A program made the position numbers and the translations under genes. Below, one piece after another: positions 24,165-36,185 of a stretch of 64,000 nt of DNA. The stretch comes from Paguma larvata (Eukaryota; Chordata; Mammalia; Carnivora; Viverridae). Below the pieces are notes generated by a model. It saw only the letters and a list, made by a program, of their open reading frames with translations, searched no databases and had not been told where the DNA came from. The stretch covers positions 51,129,030 through 51,193,029 of the forward strand of contig CM057841.1 of NCBI GenBank assembly GCA_030068075.1. The letters are read 5' to 3'. Position 1 is the first letter of the stretch. Every line of letters starts with the position of its first letter.

Positions 24165-24325
24165 TCTCAAAGTGTGGCCCTTGGCCAAGCACCACTGGTC
24201 TTCACGCAGGAGCTTGTATGAAATGCAGAATCTCAGGCCCTTCTTCGGACCTCATGAACCAGAATCTGCAGTGAAATAAGATCCCTGGGGATTCTTGCCA
24301 AGATTGAGAAGCACTGCTCTCTTTT
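24165..24325 (-). mobile_element. MER5A (hAT-Charlie) element, minus orientation
   Basis: It begins 'TTGCTTCTCAAAGTGTGGCC' and ends 'AAGATTGAGAAGCACTGCT', with 'ATGCAGAATCTCAGGCCC' inside, the reverse of MER5A as I recall it. Confidence 0.85.
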
Positions 24326-24382
24326 ATTCTTTCCCAGTAAATATCACCTGTAATTTTGGTCCCATCACGCATGTTATCTGGT

Positions 24383-24800
24383 GTATTAGATTCCTCTTGC
24401 TGCTGTGACAGATTGCAGTGACCAATGGAGTGGCTTAAAACCCCCCAAATTTATTCTCTTGAACTTCTGGAGGCCGGGAGTCTAAAAGCAGTTCTTCCCG
24501 GATGGATCTGTTCTACTGCTTTTTCCAGCTTCTAGAATCACATTCCTTGGCTCCTTCTCCATCTTCAAAACCAGCAGATAGCATCTTACTTCAGCCTTCC
24601 TGTGGCTTCTCTCTCTCCCTCTGCTTCCTCTTTTAAGGATGTTTGTGGTTACATTTAGGACCCAACTGGATAATCTCTATATATGAAGACCCTTGCCTTA
24701 ATCTCATCTACAAAGCTCCTTTTGTTATCTTAAGTAACATTCAAGGTTCTCAGAATTAGCACATGGGTATTTGGGAAGACCATTACACAGCTAACCATGC
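24383..24800 (-). mobile_element. MLT1-type (ERVL-MaLR) solitary LTR, minus orientation
   Basis: It opens 'GTGTATTAGATTCCTCTTGC' and continues 'GTGGCTTAAAAC', 'TTTTCCAGCTTCTAGAATCA', 'CATCTTCAAAACCAGCAG' and 'GGTTACATTTAGGACCCA', the reverse complement of an MLT1-like LTR. Confidence 0.83.
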
Positions 24801-24989
24801 CTCGGTCTCCATCTGGCACTCGGTAGGTCTTTAATAGAAGTTAGTTGACATTGCTGTTCATTTAGTAGATGTCACAATTCGTACGTGCCCACGTGGAGAT
24901 GCCTTCATGGAGACAGGCAACTAAATAAATGGACTACAATTTATCTTAATCGAACATTAATGAACATATCCCTCAGGTTCATATGTTTT

Positions 24990-25440
24990 CAATGGAAGAA
25001 GTAATTAACCTTCAAGACTTCACGAAAGAGGCAAACTAAGTCCTGAGAAGTGAACAGAAACTCTGCAGGTGACTGAGACAGGGAGAGACGCTTCGAGCCG
25101 AGGGGAGAACGTGTGAACAAGCATGGAGACGTAAAATAGCAAAGCCCATTCAAGGAACTGTAAGGATTTGGTGAAATAAAGCATCAGTATGAAGCCAGGA
25201 AGATCAGAAGAGGAGGCAAAGGCAGTCAGGAGACATCACATGACGAAGGGCTTGAAATGCCCGACCGAGGACATCGGTGTTTATCCTGTAGATAACAGGC
25301 AAGCATTAAAGGGTTAAACTCAGGGTATTGACAAGCCCAGATATGGTTGAAGAAAGGTCATTCTGGTGACAGCGTGGAGGCTCTTTTGCAAAAGCTCAGC
25401 ACAATTAAATTAACGTTCAGGGCATGGTAGGTGTTAGAGT
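24990..25440 (-). mobile_element. L2 LINE fragment, minus orientation
   Basis: Phrases such as 'GACGAAGGGCTTGAAATGCC', 'TTTATCCTGTAGATAACAGG' and 'GGTCATTCTGGTGACAGCGT' parallel the reverse of L2 coding sequence. It is degraded, so boundaries are approximate. Confidence 0.6.
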
Positions 25441-25944
25441 AAATATCTGCTCAGTGTTTCTCATGCACCATCACACTTGAACTGCCGTGGAAAAAGGGAC
25501 CTGGAATAACAAGATGTTCTGTTCCAAGCAGATGCCACTCTGATCGGAGTTGGGGGGTACAGCTGTTCCGTGGTAATCAGCATGCTGGCTGCTGCTTCAA
25601 TCCTTTTTAAACAAAGACGGGACGCCAGGTATTAAATGGCAAGAGCGCTCTTGGCACAGCACGCCTGGAAGGCACCTTCATTCCTTCAAGGCAAGCTCAG
25701 TCTGTTCTCTGTTCGGTGCTTCTCGGCCTCAGAAGATTTGTGCCAGTCACAGTCAGCTGCCTTCTGAACAGGCACCCACAGGCCGTTCCGATGGTCAGCA
25801 GGATTAAGGAGCACTGGCTTGGCCACTGGAGTTGTCCTTGGATAGCCTGAGATCCGTGAATCATCTGGTTCAATGTAGGTTGACAACCATGAATGTTCCT
25901 GGCTTGTCCCGAGATGGAGGTGACCATGACGAAGCTGATGGTGA

Positions 25945-26035
25945 CCATGATTATTCAATCACTTCCTCTGTGCCTAGCACTTGCTTTCCCTACATTGCCT
26001 CGAATCTCTACAACAGCGCTCCTAAAACTTTTGAA
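25945..26035 (-). mobile_element. MIR fragment, minus orientation
   Basis: It shows 'TTCCTCTGTGCCTAGCACTT' and 'CGAATCTCTACAACAGCG', the reverse 3' part of MIR. Confidence 0.55.
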
Positions 26036-26167
26036 TGTCGCCCACAATAAGAAATTCATTTTATAATGCAATGCATTATACACATATATGCGTGTAAACA
26101 TTCCATGGAACTACACACTCTGGGTCATCCATTTTCCGTTCCATTCTATTTCATTTCATTTTTTAAA

Positions 26168-26386
26168 AATTTCTTTTAATGTGTATTTATTTTTGAGAGA
26201 GAGAGAGACAGAGACAGGGCGTGAGTGGGGGAAGAGCAGAGAGAGAGGGAGACACAGAATCCAAAGCAGGCTCCAGGCTCTGGGCTGTCTGCACAGAGCC
26301 CGACGAAGGGCTCAAACCAACAAACCACAAGATCATGACCTGAGCTGAAGTCGAACGCTCAACCCACTGAGCCCCCCAGGCGCCCC
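26168..26386 (-). mobile_element. Feliform SINE with long target duplication
   Basis: It is flanked by TATTTCATTTCATTTTTTAA (26147) and TATTTCATCTCATTTTTTAA (26387), one difference in 20. The body ends GAGCCCCCCAGGCGCCCC. Confidence 0.95.
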
Positions 26387-26399
26387 TATTTCATCTCAT

Positions 26400-27924
26400 T
26401 TTTTAAATGTTGGTCTTTGTGTCCTAAATTGATTTAGTGATCTGTAGTTCAAGAGTCAAAGGGTACTATGGTATGGTTGTCTCCACTCTCCTACCCAAGC
26501 AATCAAGGGTGACATGCATTCGGTGCCGTGCCTAGGGCCACAAAGATCCCAGTCCACAGCAAACTCCATGTTCCTCCCACCTTATCCCCGGAGGCCCCAA
26601 GGCACAGAGCCTCTGCTATTGGGAGAAATGTCTCACTACAACAGAGAAGGGAAAATACGACCACAGCAGTGATATCATAAATACTAATAGCCAACGCCAT
26701 TTAAGCTCCGTTGACGTAATAGCCGCTGTGCTAAGGAGAAGTGTAACGTGTTTCCTGATTCAAGTGATGGTGAAAGAGCACCGGAGACACAACACAGCAC
26801 ATGGAACGTGGACTGAATTGAGCATCGGAAGCTTGGCCGTTTGCTCCACGCTCATCCCTGACCCCCCTGCCCCCGCCAAGTCAGGTGACCCAACTGGATA
26901 TGGAGACCAATTATTAGCTCGACGCCGGCAAAAACATCTACTAGTCATAATAAGGAGAAGACACGCGGAATCCCTTTGTAAACTGTACAAATGTCAGTTC
27001 TTTACTTGTTTACCATTCTTGAAAGGACCCCTTTGTAAAGAAGACGGAAAAATGCAAAGCTCTCAGCTTTGTTCTTTCATCGAAGAAGGCAAATAGGAGT
27101 CTTGGTGTTCCTTGCTTCAGGAAGAAAAAAAAAAAAGAAGTCGTGACACAACAGGGGATTTTGCATAAAAACAAACAAAACAGAAAACAAAATCTGGGTT
27201 CCTTCCAAGAAAGGTAATCCAGCTGCCATCCACCCCTCGCTGACGCTTCGACTGGGGATCTGTCCCTTCCAGAGCCTCTTGGGCTGTCGGTCTGGAGGCC
27301 CAAGCTCACCGCCACGCCCCCAGGAAAGGCAGGAGGCAGAAATGTTAGATACCAAGTGCTCTTGGGCTTGAAAGTGTGTCTCTGTCCATGCGACTTATGC
27401 CGGTTCTTAGCTCTTCCGGCAAGGGCTTTGCTCACAAAAACTGGAGGACAAAAGGGGCAGAAGACGCATGAGAAATCCAGGGCCCAGTATCAGGAGGAAG
27501 GCTCTACGGATTGGACAGACAGACCATCCATCTGCAGATGGACAGACACCAGAAACCCCGCTAACGGAGCCAGCCGAAATCAGCACGCATAGGAAGCATG
27601 AGTGGGAGAGGGAGACAGAATCCGAAGCAGTCCCTACCCTGTCCTCTGACCTCCGCCCTCGGTCCGCACTATAACTTCCTCTGTATGTCTGCTCTGTGCC
27701 CCCATCGCATCCGGATTTTGGCTGTCCTTTGACGCTGCCTCAACTTTACTACACCAGCCTCGGGGCTTTCTCTTACCCCTTTCTCCTTCCCTGTCCCTGT
27801 CTCTGTCTCTCGGCCTGTCTCTTGGTCCTTAGCACTTTTCTAGTACTTTAACTCAATTCATTGGAAATATAGGTTCCAAGATTGCAACACACTACATCTC
27901 CTAAGAAACAGAATTGTAGAAAGA
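26400..27924. other. Unannotated intergenic sequence
   Basis: A MIR-like patch may lie at 26680-26760. An A run interrupts 27123-27140. No coding region is supported, although several short frames overlap at 27010-27435. Confidence 0.4.
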
Positions 27925-28160
27925 GAAGAGTGTGGATTCAAATCACACTCTGCCTCTTACCAGCTGTGTAAGCAAATGCTTTGTACCATTCTGCACAAGC
28001 GCTGATGGGATAAAACCTGGGATTTGGGCCACAGAGCAGGGTTTTAATCCTGGTTCTAGCATGTAGCACTTAGCACATAGCACATTTGGGCGAGACACTA
28101 CTAACGTCTGTAAGTCTTAGCATCCGCATCGGCAAAGTGAGGAAATGATAGTACCTTCTT
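27925..28160 (+). mobile_element. MIR elements, plus orientation
   Basis: Two overlapping MIR-like stretches: 'GTGGATTCAAATCACACTCT' with 'CTTACCAGCTGTGTAAGCAA', then 'TTTTAATCCTGGTTCTAGCA' with 'GCAAAGTGAGGAAATGATAG'. This suggests two copies in the same orientation. Confidence 0.7.
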
Positions 28161-29544
28161 CCCGGAGCAGCTCTGAGGATCGGCGAGGTGACAGCACATG
28201 CGTGATGACCCCACGGCTGTCTGAGGCTCAGTTTCGGCGTCTCCGGACTGCTTCGAGGATGGCGTGTGGGTGAGGTCTCTAGCACGGTCCACGGCAGTGT
28301 GAGTGACTCAACAGCTGTGATCCCTGAGCCTGGCTAGGGAAAAAGAGACACCCTCACTCCTTGCTCATTCTTGGGGGTCCTCTCTGTGCCTAGCGATGTG
28401 CTTTGCCCATAGCATGCTCTTGGTTAGTATTTATGAAGAGCGGAATGCCGCTTCAGGAGCAAGTTAATCAAGATCGGGGCAGTCCACTTCTCGGCAGGTG
28501 GGCTCCAGGAGTGGGGAAGATGCTAGAGGAAATTAACTTGCCGCTGATGAGAAGTGTTCAAGAGACGTAAGGGCTGGACGCTACAACCAGAGTTTGGCAG
28601 GTTAACAGCTCACATGTCCTTGCAGGCATGCATGCATTCATTCATTCATTCACAAATGAGGCCACTCCTCTCCTTCTCTGAATTTACTAAACCCAAGGAA
28701 AACGTTGGTCTCCCACCATCTCCCTCTGAAACATCAGCTTGGCCAGGCTCAAAGGCCTTCCTCTCAGCATTCCAAAAAACCAGAGTCACGAGGACTGGCC
28801 ACTCTTGCCAGACAGACTGCAGAGCAGGAAGGAGAGCTGGAGCTGACGCAGCACTTCCCCTGCCTACAGCACAACCAGCCCACGGCCTCGTGGAAAAACA
28901 CGGGGCATGAGGCCAGGTTCCCACACCGAAGCACCAAACGTTCTCCGCTTGCTGTGTGCCCGTGGGTAGGTCATTTTACCTCTCTGAGCGGGCAGCACCA
29001 TGCCTGCCTGTGTTAGATGTGACGCCGCCATCAACAGAGTCCCCGCACTCGGCTGGGTACTCTGTCTTCGTTATCTCCTTTAATCTCTACAACAGCCCTG
29101 TGTTGGGATTTGAACCAGAGTTGATCAGACTCCAGATGCCATGGATTTCAATTTTTCAGAAGCCAGTTGGCTTGCGTATCATCTCCATGATTTCGGCCAT
29201 AAAAGTATGCCATCCTACAGCCCTACTGTTATTTTCAAACTTACACACACTTATCTGAAAGGGCAAATAGATTTCGCTGCCACGAAAGGGACACCAATAT
29301 CACCGGCCACAAGGAGAAGAGAAACTCAAAAGGAAGAAGGAAACAATGCTATAAAATTCTAGCTGGATATTAGCGATTACTAATATGAATCCAGAGCTCA
29401 CAGAAAATAGAGGATGCTCTCAAAAGGGGAAACTGAGGAGCAGTTAATGGAGACATTACTAACCAAGATGTAGGCCAAGGTTGAGGGCAACGAACATGGC
29501 AGATGTTGGGAGGAACTGCCCACCAGGGTAGGCTTGACGGATTT
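28161..29544. other. Unannotated intergenic sequence
   Basis: It contains a short (ATTC)n run near 28634-28651 and a likely reverse MIR fragment at about 29040-29115. The rest is unassigned. Confidence 0.4.
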
Positions 29545-29700
29545 AGCAAATAAAAACACAAGATGTCTAGTTAAACTTGAGTTTCAGAAGATGACAGATA
29601 ATTTTTTTAGTATAATTTTAGTATAATTACGCCCCGTGCGATATTTGGTAAATTCTTGTACTAAGAGTATTTGTTGTTTATCAGAGACACAAATCTAACT
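29545..29700. mobile_element. Palindromic dispersed mammalian repeat
   Basis: 'TTTAGCAAATAAAAACACAA' followed by 'TTTTTTTAGTATAATTTTAG' and 'TATTTGTTGTTTATCAGAG' is a dispersed mammalian motif with partly inverted halves. I recognise the pattern but not the name, and its class is uncertain. Confidence 0.5.
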
Positions 29701-30190
29701 GGACTCTGCTATTTTTCTGGCAAAGCTGCCCTAAGAGGGATAGAGCAGGAGAAGTTACTAGAACACACATGGAGTGCAGTATCTGGAGGAGAACCAATGG
29801 GGGCAGGGTAGGAACTCGAGGAATGAAGATCCGAGCTCTCGCTCTTCCTCCAGTGGCCCGCTGGTATTTCCCATTTCTAGAACAATCCAGAAACTGGTGT
29901 ACAAGTGAGCCTGTGACAGTCTTCCAAAGGTTTCCATGGAGATCGGCTCTCACGGCACAGAGCAGGGTAGAAAAAGGAGGAGGGTGGACCTGGGGGGGGC
30001 AAATAGAAGAGGCCCAAGCACACCTCCAGGGTATTTGACCCCGAAGTCTACTTTCTTACAGTTAAAAATTTAGCAAGAGTTAGAGAGTCGTCGATTATGT
30101 GCTGGCACCCGACCTGATACTTTCTCCTTAACTTAGCCAGAAAGTACGGAAAAAGGAAAAATAGCCTCCTCGTGAAGCGAGTGGTGTTTT

Positions 30191-30411
30191 GTTTTTTTTT
30201 TTAACGTTTATTTATTTTTGAGAGACATAGAGACAGAGCATGAGCAGGGGTAGGGCAGAGAGAGAGAGAGAGGGAAACACAGAATTCGAAGCAGGCTCCA
30301 GGCTCTGAGCCGTCAGCACAGAGCCCGACTGCGGGGCTCGAACTCACAGACCGCAAGATCATGACCTGGGCTGAAGTCAGAGGCTTAACGGACTGAGCCC
30401 CCAGGTGCCCC
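30191..30411 (-). mobile_element. Feliform tRNA-derived SINE, minus orientation
   Basis: Runs from a T run through 'AACGTTTATTTATTTTTGAG' to TGAGCCCCCAGGTGCCCC. Little diverged. Confidence 0.93.
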
Positions 30412-31739
30412 TGGGTGCACATTTTAAAGTGACGTCAACAAAGGAATCACGGTCAACATTAGTCTGATGTATGATTTCTAGAAACCAGAATCATGCAAAT
30501 ATCCATGATTACCGAAACATTTGATAAAGACAGGATCCGCCCCTGTGTCCGCGGAACTCATTCTTAGGTGCATCCCCCTAATCTAGTGGCTGTAGGTAGT
30601 GTCTGCACTTGATGGGTGTGGGAGTTCCAGTACTTTTCACATCTAGGGAGTACTTTCTAGTTCCTCAAATTATTAGCACTTTATTTGAAGTTCCCAACAA
30701 TCCCTGAGGGACCCAAGAAAAGTCATGGTAGCTGTATAGTCATGGATGAGTGGTTTTAATCAGGGACCTGGTCTCAAAGCCTTTATCTGCCTCTTAGAAG
30801 TGTGGGACCAGGGACAATTTGCAGATTTACCTTCCCCAGAGCCTGGGGACCTTCATCTGCCCTGATGCACCCTGCACTCTCCCTCCACTAGAGAGCCCAC
30901 TCAGCACCACTGTAAGGTCACTTCTAGAACTGGCAGGGAGAGGCCCTCTCCACTGAAGACCCTTCATTTCCTACCAAACTCATTTGCTCTCATTCACTTG
31001 AAAAGGCTTTCACTGGCTGACTTATTTCAGGTCTTATCCATGAAAGGGGAGGAGGGACGGGGGGGGGGGGGGGGCATGGGGTGGAAGGTATGCGGAGGGA
31101 CTAAAAGATCATTTTCCATCATAGGCACAGAGAAGCAAATGTGGGTTGGAAAAAAAAAAAAAACAAGGAAATTTACAGGCGGAAGCAAAGAGAAAGCACC
31201 ATACTCCCCCCCAGAGACAGAGATAAAGGCAGAATGGGTTCCAGACTTCCCTGTTCTGAGTCCCATCCGTGTCCCTGGTGTCGCTCCAAACACGGGCTCT
31301 CTCTTTAAGCCCATTGTTAAAGCCTTTCTTTTGCTTTTAACAATGACAGTAATGAAAAGGCAAAAACCACTTTTCATGGCAACGTAATTAATTCACCTGT
31401 AGCTCTTGGAGTTTCCATTGCTTCTCCTGTTTGGAATGAATTTTCCCCTCTCCAAACAAGAGGTAAAATTAAACTAGGAGACTCATAAAATACGCCACAT
31501 AACTATTCATCACTGCCTCATCTGCTTATGCAAAATCGCTCCTGGATATTTTCAGATGTTCTTGTACAGATTCTAAAGCGTAGAATACTTCGGACGGCTC
31601 TGTACTTCCTGAGCTTTGAACAGAGCAACACGTCACGCCAAAATGCAGTTTTCAACGCCCTGAAAGATTCCGGTTGCTGCGACCATGAACTTACTGTGAG
31701 TTCGGTTATTTTGAGAAGCGTTACTCTTTGAAGGAGACG
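30412..31739. other. Unannotated intergenic sequence
   Basis: It includes a 16-base G run and an A run near 31150. A degraded MIR may lie at 30600-30760. No gene is seen. Confidence 0.4.
31059..31074 (+). repeat. G16 homopolymer
   Basis: Sixteen uninterrupted G, preceded by GGGGAGGAGGGAC and followed by CATGGGGTGG. It is prone to length error in sequencing and to G-quadruplex formation. Confidence 0.9.
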
Positions 31740-31900
31740 GCCTGGGGGTTTGTGAGTCAGACACAGCGTACGAATTCTAGTTTTGCCACTTATTTGCTGT
31801 ATGGTCTTGGGCAAAATCACTTAGTCTCTCTGGATCCTATACATTTGAAATTTATTAGGTGGGAATACTATCCTTCTGGCAGGGGTTCTAGAAATATCAA
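31740..31900 (+). mobile_element. MIR fragment, plus orientation
   Basis: It shows 'ATTCTAGTTTTGCCACTTAT' and 'TGGTCTTGGGCAAAATCACT', followed by a degraded continuation. Confidence 0.72.
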
Positions 31901-32544
31901 ATAAGATAGTATATATGAAGGGGGAATGAAATTAGCTCCAACATACAAGGTATAAGAATGTCGCATTTGTTTCTCTGAATAAAATTTAGCCTACTCACAG
32001 CCTTGTGCGTCTCAGTAAAACAAATAAATACATGGAGGAAAACTCTGTGCTGATTACCCATCCCAGTAGGTCATCAGATAAAACAATAACGAATTCCTTC
32101 CAACTTGTGCAGGCCGTAGAGTTCTTTCACATTCGGGCCTCCTTGACATGCTCCTATTTCTTCCATGCAAAGCAAGAAGGCAGGGGCTTTGCCGAGGCTG
32201 AGGGTCCTGGTATCTGGGACTCCGCCCCCTTGTGAGTTTCCTCCCTACAGTCACTGTCCCCCGGGGTCTACCATCTCTCCGGTGTGCTGTGAGGGAGCGG
32301 AGTGGGGGTCCCCATCACTCACGGAACCCACGGCCCTCCCCCAGTCTTAGGAAAAGTTCCCAACACTCACTGTGACCCGGCTGCTTCTGCCTCCCCAGTC
32401 ACCCAACCCCAGAATCTTCTCCTTCCCTTGGAGACATTCCCACTCTATGCAAAAGTGCAGGCCAGAGATGACAGATTCACTGCCACGGATGCGTTTGATT
32501 CTATTTTAAAAATCGAATTAGTTGTTAAGGTTTAAAAGCCAGGT

Positions 32545-32880
32545 AATAATAAACTTTGGTACACACACACAACAGATCACAAAGGAGCTGTAAACACAAA
32601 TACGCAAGATCTCCATGAATTGATTATAGAGTGATTTCCAGGAGAGACTGTTAAGTGAAAAGAGCAAAATACAAAAAGGCATATACAGAATGTGTTCGAA
32701 GAGAAAAAAGAAAATGTACATATATCCACTCATCTTTTCAAAAACTAAACACCAAAGATAAGCCAGGAAACAATGAATTGGTTACTGACAAGGGTTAGGT
32801 CGGAGGAACAGGGAGGGAGAGATACGGAAGCCGGCAAGCTTCTCTGAGTACACCTTTTTGTAGAGGTTTGACTGTTGGAA
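32545..32880 (+). mobile_element. L1 3'-region fragment, degraded
   Basis: Phrases such as 'GACTGTTAAGTGAAAAGAGC' and 'GAATTGGTTACTGACAAGG' resemble L1 3' regions. The target and subfamily are not clear. Confidence 0.5.
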
Positions 32881-33249
32881 GTGAAGGGAAATCCACAAGA
32901 ACGACCGGGAGGAGCGATGCAATCCAATGTTAAGCAACCTAGCGTCAGTCGGCCGCTTACACACTCAGTAAGCGCGTTTGAGTTAGACCGTCCAGCCCAT
33001 ACCAAGCCTAGGGCCGGTGGTTTCCCTGTTTCATCACTTTGGCATCAGCTCTCCCAGCAGCTGAAGAGAGATGAGACCTTCTACCTAAGCGTCTGAGGTC
33101 ATGCCTTAGCACTACCTACTTCGCAGTTAGAAGGTTAGAAATAGTTTCTTCCTTCAGAAATTCTCTCTATCCCTTCCACCCACTGCTCTTGTATCTCTAA
33201 TCCTTTGTCTCTCCCCACCTTGGGGTGAAGGGGGTCCCGCTTCTCTCTC

Positions 33250-33280
33250 GTTCGTTCATTCATTCATTCATTCATTCATT
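33250..33280. repeat. (ATTC)n tetranucleotide repeat
   Basis: About seven ATTC/GTTC units between CTCTCTCG and ATTTTCTGGG. Confidence 0.9.
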
Positions 33281-33639
33281 ATTTTCTGGGTGGGCTCACT
33301 GGGAATGGAGACACAGGTTCCCCTTGGACCTTGCAGGTAAAGTATCTTCAAGGCAGCTGGGCTCTCTGCTACCATGCTTAACCTGCCCTCTGTGCTGTCC
33401 CAGAAGACTTGGCCCCTTGCCCTGCCTTGTGTCCTATTACGAAATACCATCTACTTGCCTGGACTTGGTATACTTCCGTCCCAGGAGAGGCAAGGGATCC
33501 CACCCCAAGGGTAAATATTTGGGGAGGTTTAAATCTGATAGAATAAACTCCGGCCTTACCCCCAACCCTGGAAAAGGAACTTAAAGTCAATTTGAAGACA
33601 GAACTCTGGGAAATGAAAAGCATGGGTAAAAGAGTCCCT

Positions 33640-33850
33640 GAGAAGATCCTTTGGGACCTGGGTGACAGCTGGTGTGATGAGCATATATGGGCTTTGGAAC
33701 CAGTCAACCTGGGTTGAACCCAGATTTTCCACTGTCTAATGGTATTTCCCGTAAACAGCATAAAATTAAGATCAATGTACTTGCTACTCCACGAGATACT
33801 GTGTCAGCTAATGAGATGATATATTTAAAAACATCATACACCATGTAGCT
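33640..33850 (+). mobile_element. MIR element, plus orientation
   Basis: It shows 'GGGCTTTGGAACCAGTCAAC' and 'CTGGGTTGAACCCAGATTTT', then a degraded 3' half with 'GCTAATGAGATGATATATTT'. Confidence 0.7.
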
Positions 33851-33944
33851 ATTCACTTACTTATTAAAAATTACTTCTTTCTCCCATCCATAGGGCTGGA
33901 AGGGAAGATGTATGCCAGAATTTTTTTTTTCCTTAAAACAAGGT

Positions 33945-34410
33945 CATTTAAAAGTATTCGGTGTGAAAGCAATATATGTCAACTGTAGAAGCATTATCAA
34001 GTACCGATAAGAGTAGAGAATAAAAATTTCAGGATATTCATAAAATCATCAAGCACGGATAATCACCACGAAGACCTTCCGTGATGTTTTCGGATCGTCT
34101 TAACCTTAAAGTATATAATCATAGACACAAGTATCATTTTTTCTGGGTGCTTTTTCAATCTGCTTCATATATTCTTCCATTGATGATATTTTCAAAGATC
34201 CCATGATTTTGAACTTTATGGATGGGAAAAACAAACCTCTTATCCTAACTTCTGTTGGAGAAGTTAAGATTTCCAGGTTTGGAGTATTATAATCAATGCC
34301 ACAGTGAAAAATGCTTGGAGCAGACATATTTGCATACATATTTAATAATTTCCTTAATATATCTTTCTGAAAAGGAACTGCTGAGTCAAACATTTACATC
34401 TTCCAGAGGC
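33945..34410. mobile_element. Possible old L1M-type fragment
   Basis: 'CAGTGAAAAATGCTTGGAGC' and 'AAGGAACTGCTGAGTCAAAC' resemble a recurrent L1M 3' motif, also suspected at 6280. Weakly supported. Confidence 0.35.
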
Positions 34411-34668
34411 TTTTGTCTCACACGCACAAATTCCTTTCTCTGGTGTTTGTACCACGTTTTGCCTCTCAAAACACTCCACGTGTTTCCCTTTCCCCCTATA
34501 CCTACGGTCACACCGGACTGTAGCATTCAACGACATACAAAGACACCTTGTCACACAGTTTTCAAATTTACTGGCAAGAGAAGGAAGTCAGGATTCATAT
34601 TTGTATTTATTTGAGCTTATTTCTTCAGGTGCTTCTTGCTTACCAACTGGAATATTCTTTTCTCTTTT

Positions 34669-34885
34669 TTTTTTTAATTTTTTTTTAATGTTTATTTTTG
34701 AGAGACATAGAGGCACAGCATGAGCAGGGGAAGGGCAGAGAGAGAGGGAGACACAGAATCGGAAGCAGGCTCCAGGCTCCGAGCCGTCAGCACAGAGCCC
34801 GACGCGGGGCTCGAACTCACAGACCGCGAGATCATGACCCGAGCTGAAGTCGGCCGCCCAACCGACTGAGCCACCCAGGCGCCCC
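34669..34885 (-). mobile_element. Feliform SINE, young, back to back with an older copy
   Basis: A well-preserved copy runs from 'TTTTTTTTAATGTTTATTTT' to GAGCCACCCAGGCGCCCC. It abuts the T tract of the next SINE. The pair shares one outer target repeat, so this copy appears to have inserted into the tail of the other. Confidence 0.93.
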
Positions 34886-35150
34886 TTTTTTCTTTTTTTT
34901 TTTGTTTGTTCATTTATTTTGGTAGAGAGAGGGAGAGTGTGCATGTGTGTGAGTGTGAGGTGGGGAGAGGGATGGAGAAAGAGAGAGAGAGGGAGAGAGA
35001 GAGAGAGAGAGAGGGAGAGAGAATCCCAAGCAGGCTCTGCACTGTCAGCACAGGGCCCAATTTGGGGTTCAATCCCATGAACTGTGAGATCATGATCTAA
35101 GCCGAAATCAACAGTTGGACACCTCATTGACTGAGCCGCCCAGGCACTCC
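34886..35150 (-). mobile_element. Older feliform SINE subtype with GA expansion
   Basis: The body carries 'AATCCCAAGCAGGCTCTGCA' and ends GAGCCGCCCAGGCACTCC. A GAGAGA tract at about 34980-35020 is expanded. ACAACTGGAACATTCTTA after it matches ACCAACTGGAATATTCTTT at about 34642. Confidence 0.9.
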
Positions 35151-35670
35151 CACAACTGGAACATTCTTAAATAAATCACTGTCCTGTCCTGATTGTGTCT
35201 TGGGCCTTTTCCATGAATATGGATAGTTTCTCACTTGAACTGTGTCTCTCTGAAAATGACTTTCACTTCTGAGCATATGCCTTTCCATGAAATCCCAAAT
35301 TAATGCCCCAAAATACAGATGGAAAATTCTTGAATAGATTATACAGCCCATCTGTTTCCAATACTCTTCTTATGGGAATAATTTTATTTTTTTACATAAT
35401 TACAGAGAAGTTGGCAAAGTAAATTTACCTGGAAACCTAGGGTTGGTTTTTTTTTTAATTAAAAATAATAAAACCTTCATTTCCCCCAAAGAAGCTCGGG
35501 TGTATTAACTGACATCAGCAAGAACCGCCCCTCGAGGGGTCTTGATTAGTAGATTTCCTTTGTATTTTTCTCCCTGGGAAATATTTTATTTTCCAGACTG
35601 GGATATCAACTCACCTTTGAACGTTCCCCTAGTACTTTTTTGTGTAAAACATTTGGTTCTCTTATAAACA

Positions 35671-35792
35671 GTGTGACCTTTGGGCTGTCAGTGAAGAGCC
35701 CAACCTGGGTCTTGAACTCATGAACTGTGAGATCATGACCTGAGATAAAATCAAGAGTCGGGCACTCACTGACCAAGCCACTCAGGTGCCCC
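35671..35792 (-). mobile_element. SINE head half only, minus orientation
   Basis: Only the tRNA-like half remains: 'GGGCTGTCAGTGAAGAGCCC' to AAGCCACTCAGGTGCCCC. There is no CT-rich middle and no tail. Similar 24-base sequences (AAACATTTGGTT... at 35647 and 35793) flank it. Confidence 0.87.
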
Positions 35793-35972
35793 AAACATTT
35801 GGTTTTCCTGTAAACACTTTGGTCTTTCTTAGTTTTATACCATGTGTTCTTTCTTCAAACCACAACTGAGGTTTCCTACCCGTCAAAATACCTTTTCCTA
35901 TACTAAGCCGAATTCCCTTCTGCACTGTTCCTGGCTCCTGACCAAAGATTCATTGCCCCAATCTACTTGGTT

Positions 35973-36185
35973 TTTTTTTTTTTATGTTTTATTATTTATT
36001 TTTGAAAGCGAGAGAGAGCACAAGCTGGGGAGGGGCTGAGAGAGAGGGAGACACAGCATCTGAAGCAGGCTCCTGGCTCTGAGCTGTCAGCACAGAGCCC
36101 GACGCGGGGCTCGAACTCACAAACCGCGACATCATGACCTGAGCTGAAGTCGACTGCTTAACCAACTGAGCCTCCCAGGCGCCCC
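35973..36185 (-). mobile_element. Feliform tRNA-derived SINE, minus orientation
   Basis: It runs from a T run to GAGCCTCCCAGGCGCCCC. Flanks CCAATCTACTTGG and TCGATCTATTTGT form the probable target duplication. Confidence 0.93.

Noticed and set aside
34588..35127. 179-codon minus-strand frame
   Set aside because: It is the translation of two back-to-back SINEs. Many short frames with SLSLSL-type runs in this window have the same origin.
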